Below, piece after piece: positions 33,769 through 41,486 of a DNA stretch of 64,000 nt. Every line of letters starts with the position of its first letter. Positions within the stretch are counted from its first letter, which is position 1. The notes beneath the pieces were generated by a model that had not been told where the DNA came from, made no database searches, and saw only the letters and a list, made by a program, of their open reading frames with translations. A program made the position numbers and the translations under genes. Location of the stretch: contig NZ_LJHV01000002.1 of NCBI RefSeq assembly GCF_001296025.1, forward strand, positions 124,001-188,000, written 5' to 3'. Source of the stretch: Porphyrobacter sp. AAP60. Its GTDB lineage: Bacteria > Pseudomonadota > Alphaproteobacteria > Sphingomonadales > Sphingomonadaceae.

Positions 33769-35903
33769 GATCCGGTTTCCAGAATGCTCGGCCCATCTAT
33801 CAGTGGGAACTCAAGCTGCGCAAGCACGCCGGTATCATGCACTTCGAAGCGGCCGATGCCCTGGAGTTCATATGGAACCCGTTCCTCGATCAGCTTGCGT
33901 CCAAACCCTTTGCGGCCCCGCTTGGACTTGCTCGGCGGCGAGGTTTCCTGCCACCTCAGATGGACCCATTTTGTCCCTTCCTTTTCCTCGGTAGCCCAAG
34001 TGATCCGAATGTATCCGGTATCGCCCAGCGCGCCATATTTGATCGAATTGGTCGCAAGCTCGTGGATCGCAAGTGTCACGATCTCGGCTGCGTGCGGCGA
34101 AAGCGCTACCTCCGGCCCATCGACAAGGTTCTGATCCGGCCGCGCTGCGTGCACCAGCAATTCCTCGCGCACCAGTTCGGCCAGATCCACGCTCCGCCCT
34201 GGCGAGCGGGTAAGCGTGCTTTGGGTGCGGCCCATTGCCTGAAGACGTCCGATCAGGTGATCGACATAATTATCGACATTGCGGTGGCTTGATGCTGACA
34301 GTCGCGCGACCGAGCGGACCATGCTGATCAGGTTTCTAACGCGATGCTGCAATTCGGCGACCAACAGCTTTTGCCATTCCTCCTCGCGCCGTCGCTGCGT
34401 GGTGTCGATCATCGCCCCTAACATCCGCACCGGTTGTCCTTTTTCGTCATAGAGAAAACGCCCCCGCGCTGAAAGCCAGCGGATCTCGCCGGTGGGATGG
34501 ATCACGCGGTATTCGTGGACATAATCCACACCCGATTCCATCGCTTTTGATACTTTGGCTTCTGCCGCGACAATATCTTCGGGATGCACCCGGTCCACCC
34601 ACAGATCATAGGTCGGCACGACCTCGTCGACCGCGTATCCCTCCATCCGGTAATGTTCTGCTGACCAGGTCATTTCGCCAGTTTCAACATTCCATTCCCA
34701 CAGCCCCACCTTCCCCATCTCGCTGGCAACGCGCAGCATTTGCGTGCCGTGGGCAAGCTGCTGCTCGATCTTGCGGCGGGCCGTGATGTCGGTTGCCATC
34801 CCGAACCATTCGGCAACTTTGCCATCTTCGGCCAACACCGGCACGGCGCGTGAGTGAAGCCATCCGGTGGAGCCATCGGTAGCAAGAAACCGGTGTTCGA
34901 TTTCGAACGGTTCGCGCCGCCGGATCGCCTCATCGACAACCCGCTGGACCTTTGGGCGGTCTCGGTCGTGCACGAACCGTTTGATCCAGTTGCTGGCCTC
35001 GCCAACATCATCGATCAGCGGCTTGCCGCCGACCTGCTCCATCAATGTGGCATCGGCGTTGATCTTGAACAGCAGGTCCGAGCTTGCGTCAATTAGCGAT
35101 TGCAGGCGCTTTTCGCTGTGGCGCAGCGTTTGTTCCATTTGCTTGCGGCCGGTGACATCGGAGAACAGGATACCCACGTGAAATGGTGCCTGCTCTCCCA
35201 CAGGAAATGCAAACAGATCGAACCAGCGGCCTAAAGCCGTCGACTGGCTTTCGAACCGCTCGGCCGCGCCTGACATGGCGATCCGGCCATAAACGGCTGA
35301 CCAGTGATCCTCGATATCGGGTTGTAGCTCGCGGATCAGGTGGCCGACCGCATTGTCCAGACCGGTATGCGCTGCAAAAGCACTGTTGGCCTCCAGAAAG
35401 CGGTAATCGACCCCTTGGCCCTCATTGTTGAACAGCACCTCGATGATGCAGAAGCCTTCATCGATTGCATCGAACAGCAACTTGTAGCGCGCATCAGCCG
35501 CACGCCGCTTTTCCTGCGCGCGATGTTCGCCGGTGGCATCACGGATCAGCGCCATGACGGCGCTGGTTTGGCCGCATTGGAGCGGGGCAAGGGTGATCTC
35601 GAGCACTTGCCCGGTCTCCGAACCCTGACGGACCAGCACTTCGGCGACCCCGTTTTTCAATACCCTTTCCAGATCAGGCGACCAGATTTCTGCCGCTCGC
35701 GGAAACCGCTCACGAAGAGTCATGCCTATCACATCGCCCAGATCCAGCAGCCGTTGGATGGCCGGATTGACGGCGAGATAGCGCCAGTTCCGATCCGTCT
35801 CGCCCAGTCGGCCAACCGGTTCGAGAATGCAGGCGGCATCCGGCAGGGCCGAGAACGCCGCACCCAACAGGCTGTGCTGGCCGTCTTGATCGAAATCCGT
35901 CAT
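33765..35903 (-). CDS. HWE-family multi-PAS sensor histidine kinase
   Basis: 712 residues, soluble. Four PAS domains (roughly 15-125, 140-255, 275-385, 400-505; the third and fourth include typical PAC ends such as WFGMATDITARRKIE and RMLGAMIDTTQRRREE). An HWE/HisKA_2 core follows: H-box AELQHRVRNLISMVRSVA near 520, N-box IHELATNSIKYGALG near 605, and the WQE motif before GFGRKLIEERVPYEL. The ATG of MTDFDQ is preceded by GAGAGG, which decides it over a GTG seven codons upstream. It is coupled to the single-domain response regulator; several PAS inputs suggest redox, light or ligand sensing. Confidence 0.92.
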   Translation of the reverse strand: MTDFDQDGQHSLLGAAFSALPDAACILEPVGRLGETDRNWRYLAVNPAIQRLLDLGDVIGMTLRERFPRAAEIWSPDLERVLKNGVAEVLVRQGSETGQVLEITLAPLQCGQTSAVMALIRDATGEHRAQEKRRAADARYKLLFDAIDEGFCIIEVLFNNEGQGVDYRFLEANSAFAAHTGLDNAVGHLIRELQPDIEDHWSAVYGRIAMSGAAERFESQSTALGRWFDLFAFPVGEQAPFHVGILFSDVTGRKQMEQTLRHSEKRLQSLIDASSDLLFKINADATLMEQVGGKPLIDDVGEASNWIKRFVHDRDRPKVQRVVDEAIRRREPFEIEHRFLATDGSTGWLHSRAVPVLAEDGKVAEWFGMATDITARRKIEQQLAHGTQMLRVASEMGKVGLWEWNVETGEMTWSAEHYRMEGYAVDEVVPTYDLWVDRVHPEDIVAAEAKVSKAMESGVDYVHEYRVIHPTGEIRWLSARGRFLYDEKGQPVRMLGAMIDTTQRRREEEWQKLLVAELQHRVRNLISMVRSVARLSASSHRNVDNYVDHLIGRLQAMGRTQSTLTRSPGRSVDLAELVREELLVHAARPDQNLVDGPEVALSPHAAEIVTLAIHELATNSIKYGALGDTGYIRITWATEEKEGTKWVHLRWQETSPPSKSKRGRKGFGRKLIEERVPYELQGIGRFEVHDTGVLAQLEFPLIDGPSILETGS

Positions 35904-36110
35904 CAGTTTTGCCTCTCGATGCACGGAATTAGGCGATCAGGCGCATTAATTGCCTAACATAGGTTGCCTTCCTCCCGTGCCATCCCGGGCGTCTGTTCCA
36001 CGATAAGGACGAGCGCGCGGCGGAAGATAGTACCGCTATCGCCTGAGCGCCGAGACTCTACCGTAAGATCGGCGGCCGGTCGCAAACCGCCGTTGTAACG
36101 GGAGATCGTC

Positions 36111-36227
36111 ATGAGGCTCGTTGTTTTTTTGCTCGCCATCGGTGCTGCGGGATACGCGCTCCCACGTCGCGGCCAGCAACCGCAGCATGATGCGGCCTTT
36201 GACAGCGACCCTCCCGGCAACCATTGA
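36111..36227 (+). CDS. Small protein of 38 residues with a hydrophobic N-terminus
   Basis: An ATG with GGGAGA about 6 nt upstream opens 38 codons. A short hydrophobic stretch (LVVFLLAIGAAGYAL, residues 3-17) is followed by RRGQQPQHD and an acidic, Pro-rich end. It could be a tiny membrane or secreted peptide. It lies between the HWE kinase and the second Crp/Fnr gene, on the strand of the latter. It is too short for codon-use evidence, so confidence is moderate. Confidence 0.45.
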   Translation: MRLVVFLLAIGAAGYALPRRGQQPQHDAAFDSDPPGNH

Positions 36228-36391
36228 CTTTCAGCCTTTGCCGGATGCCGCATTTGGCCGGGAAAGTTGGCGCTGAAGCGGCGGCTGGAAAAAATGTTTT
36301 ATGCGTCTAATCTAGGTAAGTGTGTCGGAATCATATCTGCGGATTCACGGTATCGGCTTCTGTTGCTGTATGATTGCCGAAGGTAACCGTT

Positions 36392-37147
36392 ATGGACGCT
36401 ATGACGACAATCGGGGCGAAAGAAAATGTTACGGCGATAGAGCCGCTTCTCCGTCTCCTTAGCCGGTACATGCCGCTCGACGAGGCAGATCGTGCAGCCC
36501 TTTCCGGGTTGATGGTGGGCACTTTGCTCCAGCGCGAGGCGCGCACCGATATCGCCCGTGAAGGCGATAAGCCTACTGTGATCCGCCTGCTGGTTTCGGG
36601 CTGGGCGTGTCGCTACAAAGACCTTCCCGATGGACGCCGCCAGATCGTTGGCTTTTTTTTGCCCGGCGATTTCTGCGATCTTAACGTCTACATCCTGAGC
36701 GAGCTTGACCATTCGATCGGCGCGCTCACCGATGTGCGTTACTTCGAGATTCAGCCGCACCAGTTCCAAGAGGTGATCGACGCCCGTCCGCACCTCACGC
36801 GGGCATTGCTTTGGCACGAATTGGTCACATCGGGTATCCAGCGCGAATGGCTGCTGTCCATCGGCCAGCGTTCACCGCTCGAACGGCTCGCTCACCTGTT
36901 TGTCGAGCTCTATTACCGCCTCCGGGCGGTCGATCTGGTGGATGATCTGGCATTCGATTTTCCGATCACGCAGCACCATTTGGCTGAAGCCAACGGTATG
37001 AGTCTCGTCCATCTCAATCGGACTTTACAGGAGCTTCGACGCGCGGGGCTGATCGAACTGGCTGACCGGCAATTGCGGATTGTCGATCTCGACGAACTGA
37101 AGCGGGTTGCGATGTTCAAGCGCAGCTATTTGCACTTCAATCGCTAA
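36392..37147 (+). CDS. Crp/Fnr family transcriptional regulator
   Basis: 251 residues, the same architecture as the regulator encoded 4 kb upstream. The sensor domain is marked by AREGDKPTVIRLLVSGWACRYKDLPDGRRQIVGFFLPGDFCD, and the HTH by QHHLAEANGMSLVHLNRTLQELRRAGLIEL near 200-230. The two proteins share the GWAxRY, LLPGD/FLPGD and VHxNRxLQxLR segments and look like paralogues. The start is uncertain: the ATG of MDAMTT has GAAGG 9 nt upstream, and another ATG follows three codons later. Confidence 0.9.
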   Translation: MDAMTTIGAKENVTAIEPLLRLLSRYMPLDEADRAALSGLMVGTLLQREARTDIAREGDKPTVIRLLVSGWACRYKDLPDGRRQIVGFFLPGDFCDLNVYILSELDHSIGALTDVRYFEIQPHQFQEVIDARPHLTRALLWHELVTSGIQREWLLSIGQRSPLERLAHLFVELYYRLRAVDLVDDLAFDFPITQHHLAEANGMSLVHLNRTLQELRRAGLIELADRQLRIVDLDELKRVAMFKRSYLHFNR

Positions 37148-37306
37148 TCGAGACGCGTGCCCGACTGTGGGAAGGGCCTGTTGGGGATGTCGATAATCTG
37201 GCTGCACCAGCGCAGGACCAGCGATCGCAGATACGTTTATTGCCCAGCTGTGATGATCCCGCCCGCCAACCAGTTAAACAGGCAGACAGGCGGGATCGTT
37301 TCGCAA

Positions 37307-37663
37307 TCAGTTCACGCCATAGTAGGAATAAACTTGCTGGTTATATTGCGCGTCAAACGAAGGCTCCTGGTCGCTGTAGCGCGGCGCCGCGTCGAGCCGG
37401 TCCTTATCGATATCGACGACATAACCGCCCTGCTCGACATCGTAGCTCAAAATATTCCACGGGATTGGATAGTAATCGGCTCCGATTCCGAGGAAGCCGC
37501 CAAATTGCAGTACGGCATATTCAGCTTGTCCTGAAATCTTGTCGACCATAAAATTATTGATCGTTCCGATCCGCTCTCCGCGCACATTGTAGACAGTTGT
37601 GCCTTCCACCTTGTTGGAAGCAATCAGCGCGTTGGTTTCGTCTGTATTAATCGTATCAGCCAT
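37307..37663 (-). CDS. PRC-barrel domain protein
   Basis: 118 residues. The PRC-barrel fold is recognised by VEGTTVYNVRGERIGTINNFMVDKISGQAEYAVLQFGGFLGIGADYYPIPWNIL, followed by a short acidic/Tyr-rich tail. A GGAGGA ribosome-binding site precedes the ATG. Single-domain PRC-barrel proteins of this type are common in alphaproteobacteria and often stress-induced, but their role is not established. The neighbouring HWE kinase and Crp/Fnr genes make co-regulation plausible. Confidence 0.88.
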   Translation of the reverse strand: MADTINTDETNALIASNKVEGTTVYNVRGERIGTINNFMVDKISGQAEYAVLQFGGFLGIGADYYPIPWNILSYDVEQGGYVVDIDKDRLDAAPRYSDQEPSFDAQYNQQVYSYYGVN

Positions 37664-37980
37664 CAGAATATCCTCCTTTGATAGGCATAGCTGACGCTAC
37701 TGCACGAAACACACGGCAAAATTTACATAGGTCAGTTCATTCAGGTTTGGCCCGCTGTCCGGCCTGAACCGCCCCAATCACACGATGAAACGCATTGGCT
37801 TTTCACTGGTACGAAGTGGGGTTTGAACTGCGATCAGACGGTGAGCCGGTACGCCGGACCCATTACGCTGATCCGCCGCCAATAGGCGACCAACCGCCGA
37901 GGTTCCCCATCCAAGTTAAAGATAGCAATGGATAAATCTTTAAGGTCTGGCGGGATTGCAATAAAAATTTGGAAGCCGAA
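37664..37980. other. AT-richer intergenic region between PRC-barrel and GntA-like genes
   Basis: 317 nt with divergent genes on each side, so it must hold both promoters. The right half (from about 37,900) is clearly AT-richer than the rest of the window, and this continues into the first 45 codons of the GntA-like gene. I see no RNA gene or strong hairpin. Confidence 0.5.
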
Positions 37981-38730
37981 ATGTTGTTGGAAAAAATTCC
38001 CACGCTTAAAAATAATGGAAGTGCTAATTTTGAACCGCAAGTGTCCGGTAAAATCTTTAGATCTTCAGCGAAAGAAACTTTGCGCCGTTGTATTATAGAG
38101 CATATCGGGCAATCTGATTTCCCATGTGTAGGTGCGAAATCAGCGCTGGCCCAAGGCGGCCTGACGATCCTTACGGTCGGAGCGATCTCTGCGACAAGCG
38201 ATGATCTGCGCATCCATGATGCATTGCTGCGCCTCGGCTCGGTCGATGATGCGGGGGTTCAGAGCTTTCGCAGCCTCGCCGTAATCTTTGCGGGCCCCCA
38301 AAACCTGCGCGAGCCTGATTTCGAGACCGCGCTGTGGCGCAGGCTCGGCGCGTTGATGGCCGAAGACAGGCAACGCGGATACAACTATGCTCCCGATTTT
38401 AGCGACGACCCGGATGATCCGCATTTCGCGCTGAGTTTTGGGGGCCAGGCCATGTTTGCCGTCGGCCTCCACCCGCAAGCTTCGCGCAAGGCACGCCGGC
38501 TACCTTTCCCTGCAATCATGTTCAATCCTCACGACCAATTCAAACGGCTGCGCGCGGAGCAGAATTACGAACGCATGCGCGAGGTTATTCTGACGCGCGA
38601 CGCGGATCTTGATGGCGAACCCAATCCGATGGTCGCACGCCATGGAGAGATCAGTGAGGCGCGGCAGTACAGTGGGCGTGCGGTAGGCAGTAATTGGCGT
38701 TGTCCGCTTTCGCCGCGCGGTGCGAAATGA
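37981..38730 (+). CDS. YqcI/YcgG family protein, GntA-like heme-dependent N-hydroxylase candidate
   Basis: 249 residues, YqcI/YcgG family. Family blocks visible are DFPCVGAKSALAQG near 49, FRSLAVIFAGPQ near 97, DDPHFALSFGGQAMFAVGLHPQASR near 150-170, LPFPAIMFNPHDQFKRLR and the C-terminal HGEISEARQYSGR. GntA of guanitoxin biosynthesis, a heme-dependent enzyme that N-hydroxylates a guanidine group, belongs to this family; whether this relative does the same is an inference. The ATG after GGAAG is preferred to a TTG four codons upstream. The first about 45 codons are AT-rich, unlike the rest. Its stop overlaps the DUF1989 start. Confidence 0.8.
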   Translation: MLLEKIPTLKNNGSANFEPQVSGKIFRSSAKETLRRCIIEHIGQSDFPCVGAKSALAQGGLTILTVGAISATSDDLRIHDALLRLGSVDDAGVQSFRSLAVIFAGPQNLREPDFETALWRRLGALMAEDRQRGYNYAPDFSDDPDDPHFALSFGGQAMFAVGLHPQASRKARRLPFPAIMFNPHDQFKRLRAEQNYERMREVILTRDADLDGEPNPMVARHGEISEARQYSGRAVGSNWRCPLSPRGAK

Positions 38731-39365
38731 TCGAGCGCATCAAACCGCGCACCGGGGTCGCCGTGCATCTCAATCGGGGCGACCTGTTAACGGTGATCGA
38801 TCCTGACGGTGGTCAGGTCAGCGATCTGCTGGCAGTGAGCGCCCAGGATCCCAGAGAGATGCTCTCAAATGGACGGACATTCGATTACGAAGAGGGTTTG
38901 CGGCTGACCCGTGGTTCGCGGCTATGGTCGAACCGGTCGCGCGTGATGCTGACCATCGTTGAAGATCACGCGCCGCATCACGATTTCCTGCTGACGCCGT
39001 GTTCGTACGACACCTTTCGTCACTTTTATCCGGATAAGCCGTTGCACCGCGGCTGCTTCGGCAATCTGGCGGAAGCATTGGCACCGCATGGGATCGAACC
39101 GGATCAAATCCCGACCGCCTTCAATGTGTTCATGAATGTCACGGTCGGAGCTGGTGGAAGGCTTGCGGTGCTTCCCCCCGAAACACGGCCGGGTGACTTT
39201 GTGTGCCTGCAAGCCGAGATGGATCTGGTGATCGGGCTGACCGCCTGTTCGGCCTATGCCTCCAACGGAGGTAGTTTCAAGCCGATCGACTACGAAATCA
39301 CGCGTCAGGTCAGCGACGGCGATCATGTGGAACAGGGGGCTGAGCGGCGCGGTGTGCATCAGTGA
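38727..39365 (+). CDS. DUF1989 (urea carboxylase-associated family) protein
   Basis: 212 residues. DUF1989 signature: IDPDGGQVSDLLAV near the N-terminus, RTFDYEEGLRLTRGSRLWSNRSRVMLTI, TPCSYDTFRHFYP, NVFMNVTVGAGGRLAVLPPETRPGDFVCLQAEMDLVIGLTACSA. The conserved Cys and His residues suggest a metal or thiol active site; members lie near urea carboxylase and guanidine-related genes. The ATG overlaps the stop of the GntA-like gene by 4 nt (ATGA), so they are translated together. It converges with the glycosyltransferase operon. Confidence 0.85.
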   Translation: MIERIKPRTGVAVHLNRGDLLTVIDPDGGQVSDLLAVSAQDPREMLSNGRTFDYEEGLRLTRGSRLWSNRSRVMLTIVEDHAPHHDFLLTPCSYDTFRHFYPDKPLHRGCFGNLAEALAPHGIEPDQIPTAFNVFMNVTVGAGGRLAVLPPETRPGDFVCLQAEMDLVIGLTACSAYASNGGSFKPIDYEITRQVSDGDHVEQGAERRGVHQ

Positions 39366-39397
39366 GTTACCTCTCATCCTGACCGGTCCCGGCACCA

Positions 39398-40246
39398 TTA
39401 TCCATCGCTGGGCCAGACGCTCAAGGCGCTGGCGAGTTCTTCCTCGCTTGGACGACGCAGCATCCGGATTTTATCGGTTTCCCACGTGATCAGCCCCGAC
39501 TGCGAGAATTGATCGAGCCAACCGCCCATAGGCCAGATGCCCCACTTGCGATGAAAGCGGTTGGCGTTGGCGATTATGTCTTCAAGATGCTGCAAGGGCG
39601 GGTCGAAAGTGTCGTGATACTGATGGCAAGCCAGCGCGCCGCCCAGAAAATAGAGAGGGCAGCCTGCCTGATCTGCCGCGAATCCGAAATCGGTGTCTTC
39701 TCCGCCGTAGCCGGTGAAGCGCTCGTCAAACCCGCCGATGCGCTCGAAGGTGCTGCGCCGGACTGCAAATGCGAGAGACCAGAACAATCCGGGGTTGCTA
39801 ACCGATTCCAGCCCGTCACGCGGAAACGGACGCACCGGGTGAGACTTGCCTTTAGCGATCAGTGACGCCTCGTCCCAACCTTCCGCTGTATCGCCCGGCC
39901 CGAGATAGCGCACCTCGGCGCATACCAGACCGTCGGTCTCGTCGATCGCAGCCGAGAGCCGGGCTAAGCATTCGCCCATGGGGATGCAATCGACATCCAG
40001 AAAGATTAGCCGGTCACCGGTGGCGCACGCCGCGGCATGGTTGCGTGCCATTGCCAAGGGCAGCCCGGATGTCTCGAACCGCTCGATCCGCACGTAGGCT
40101 TGCAGCCCGCTCAGGCGAACCGGCGCATCGCTCATGTCGACAACGATCAATTCGTCAGGCTGGGTCGCGCTTCGCCGCACGCCTTCGAGCAGATTGACGA
40201 GATGGGCCGTTCGATTGCGGACAATGGTGAGGACCGAAAAGCTCAT
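39398..40246 (-). CDS. Glycosyltransferase family 2, last gene of the glycan operon
   Basis: 282-residue GT-A fold enzyme. It shows FSVLTIVRNRTAHLVNLLEGV, LIVVDMSDAP, MARNHAAACATGDRLIFLDVDCIP (the DxD motif as DVD near 96) and a galactosyltransferase-type GGFDERFTGYGGEDTDFGF near 190. There is no membrane helix, so it probably acts in the cytoplasm on a soluble or lipid acceptor. The ATG with GGGAGC upstream is chosen; it overlaps the stop of the methyltransferase gene by 4 nt. Confidence 0.88.
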   Translation of the reverse strand: MSFSVLTIVRNRTAHLVNLLEGVRRSATQPDELIVVDMSDAPVRLSGLQAYVRIERFETSGLPLAMARNHAAACATGDRLIFLDVDCIPMGECLARLSAAIDETDGLVCAEVRYLGPGDTAEGWDEASLIAKGKSHPVRPFPRDGLESVSNPGLFWSLAFAVRRSTFERIGGFDERFTGYGGEDTDFGFAADQAGCPLYFLGGALACHQYHDTFDPPLQHLEDIIANANRFHRKWGIWPMGGWLDQFSQSGLITWETDKIRMLRRPSEEELASALSVWPSDG

Positions 40247-40824
40247 CGGCGCTCCCACAGATCGAGACGATAGCCGGCATGGCGCTCTGCCATGCAGCGT
40301 GCGAAGTGCCCAGCCGTCGCGCGCTCGAGTACGGCTACGGCCTCATCCGCGCTGCAGGGATAATCGGTGGGGCCAGTGTAATGCACCAGAAGCGCCCGCC
40401 CGTTGGGCGCAAGATGATCATTCATCCACCGCGCGGCTACTGCCAAGTCGTCCGGATCCCAGTAATAGGCCACTTCCGACATAAGGCAGAGATCGAATGT
40501 GCCGGTTGGGCTGTGTTGGGGGAATGCCATATTCGCAAAGGTAATGTGCGTACGATTTGCCAATCTTTCTTTCGCCCGGCGCAGCGCTGTCTGGCTGATA
40601 TCAATCGCCAGAAGGCGGTCGCACAGATGATGCAAACGTTCGGTAAGCACCCCGTGTGCGCATCCCACTTCAAGGGCGGCGGTGTAGCGGCGATCTTGCA
40701 GCACAGCGATAGTCCGGTCGAATTTGCGTCGCTCGTAATCACTAGTGGCGAGGTTCCAGGGATCCTCGTCAGACATGAAGATGCCCTCGAAATAGTCAGC
40801 GCCAAGACTGCGGGGTGCGGTCAT
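40243..40824 (-). CDS. NodS-like SAM-dependent methyltransferase
   Basis: 193 residues. The N-terminal DYFEGIFMSDEDPWNLATSDYERRKFD is the signature of the NodS family. The SAM motif is ALEVGCAHGVLTERL near 50, and LLAIDISQTALRRA and DLCLMSEVAYYW follow. NodS of rhizobia N-methylates the deacetylated glucosamine of Nod-factor precursors. Here a PIG-L deacetylase gene lies directly upstream with a 4-nt overlap, which suits methylation of the amine it exposes. That link is inferred; relatives may methylate other groups. Confidence 0.88.
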   Translation of the reverse strand: MTAPRSLGADYFEGIFMSDEDPWNLATSDYERRKFDRTIAVLQDRRYTAALEVGCAHGVLTERLHHLCDRLLAIDISQTALRRAKERLANRTHITFANMAFPQHSPTGTFDLCLMSEVAYYWDPDDLAVAARWMNDHLAPNGRALLVHYTGPTDYPCSADEAVAVLERATAGHFARCMAERHAGYRLDLWERR

Positions 40825-41486
40825 CGTGGCCAGTTTACCGCGACAACACAGTCAGCCGCGCGCATTCGCAGCATGGGCGAGGGGAGACGAAAGCCCTGAC
40901 CCATACTTGGAGAGAGTTGGCTGCGGTGCGCGCACAAGGCCCTTCGGCGCAGGCTGACCGGCATCGGCAACGTACGAAATCGCGTCCCCCGGCAGGCCGG
41001 TTCATCCCACACCGAATAGGTGAAAATCTGCAGCTTGCGACGCGACCGGGCACGGGTTTCGCAAGCGAGTTCGAACGCCGCGATGTGATCGCAATGGCTG
41101 TCTCCGGGGTCGGAAACCGCGAGCGCATCGATACGCCGGGCACGGATCGTGGCCGCTAATCGCATCGCCGTGCGATCGAACCGAAGGCTGCCGGCCTTGC
41201 ATGGTTCGCCGTCTTTCCAGCCGAGCCAGTCGATGGGAACCGATGTTGCTGACAGCAGATTGACGGCACGGCGTGCTTCACGTCTGCGCACCGCACGCAG
41301 GCCCGCGGTGCCTCGGGGGTGCGAACCCCCGCCATCGGTAAGGTAGACGATCCCTGCCAGACGCTTTCGTGCGCCTGCATCATGGATTAGCGCCCCTGCT
41401 CCGAGTGTTTCATCATCAGGATGCGGCGCAATCACCAGCCAGCGCGTCCGCCGCCAAGGGCTACGATCAAGCAAGCCGGGTATCAC
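40821..41486 (-). CDS. PIG-L family N-deacetylase
   Basis: 221 residues. The zinc motif is WLVIAPHPDDETLGAGALI near 17-30, and the third zinc ligand lies in DSHCDHIAAFELA near 130. The superfamily includes MshB and BshB, which deacetylate GlcNAc-inositol and GlcNAc-malate, and PIG-L itself. A GlcNAc-containing intermediate made by the adjacent glycosyltransferases is the likely substrate. Starts with GTG overlapping the upstream stop by 4 nt. Confidence 0.9.
   Translation of the reverse strand: MIPGLLDRSPWRRTRWLVIAPHPDDETLGAGALIHDAGARKRLAGIVYLTDGGGSHPRGTAGLRAVRRREARRAVNLLSATSVPIDWLGWKDGEPCKAGSLRFDRTAMRLAATIRARRIDALAVSDPGDSHCDHIAAFELACETRARSRRKLQIFTYSVWDEPACRGTRFRTLPMPVSLRRRALCAHRSQLSPSMGQGFRLPSPMLRMRAADCVVAVNWPR

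Noticed and set aside
35168..35186. Third parS-like sequence (CCCACGTGAAAT)
   Set aside because: Only a half-site; the left arm lacks TGTTT.
35954..36253. 99-codon minus-strand frame before the HWE kinase
   Set aside because: No ribosome-binding site and low-complexity Ser/Arg/Cys composition; the short plus-strand ORF with a good start is more credible.
37664..37760. EcfG-type (GGAAC-N17-CGTT) promoter before the PRC-barrel gene
   Set aside because: TGAAC is present upstream, but no CGTT follows at the required spacing, so a general-stress sigma promoter cannot be claimed.
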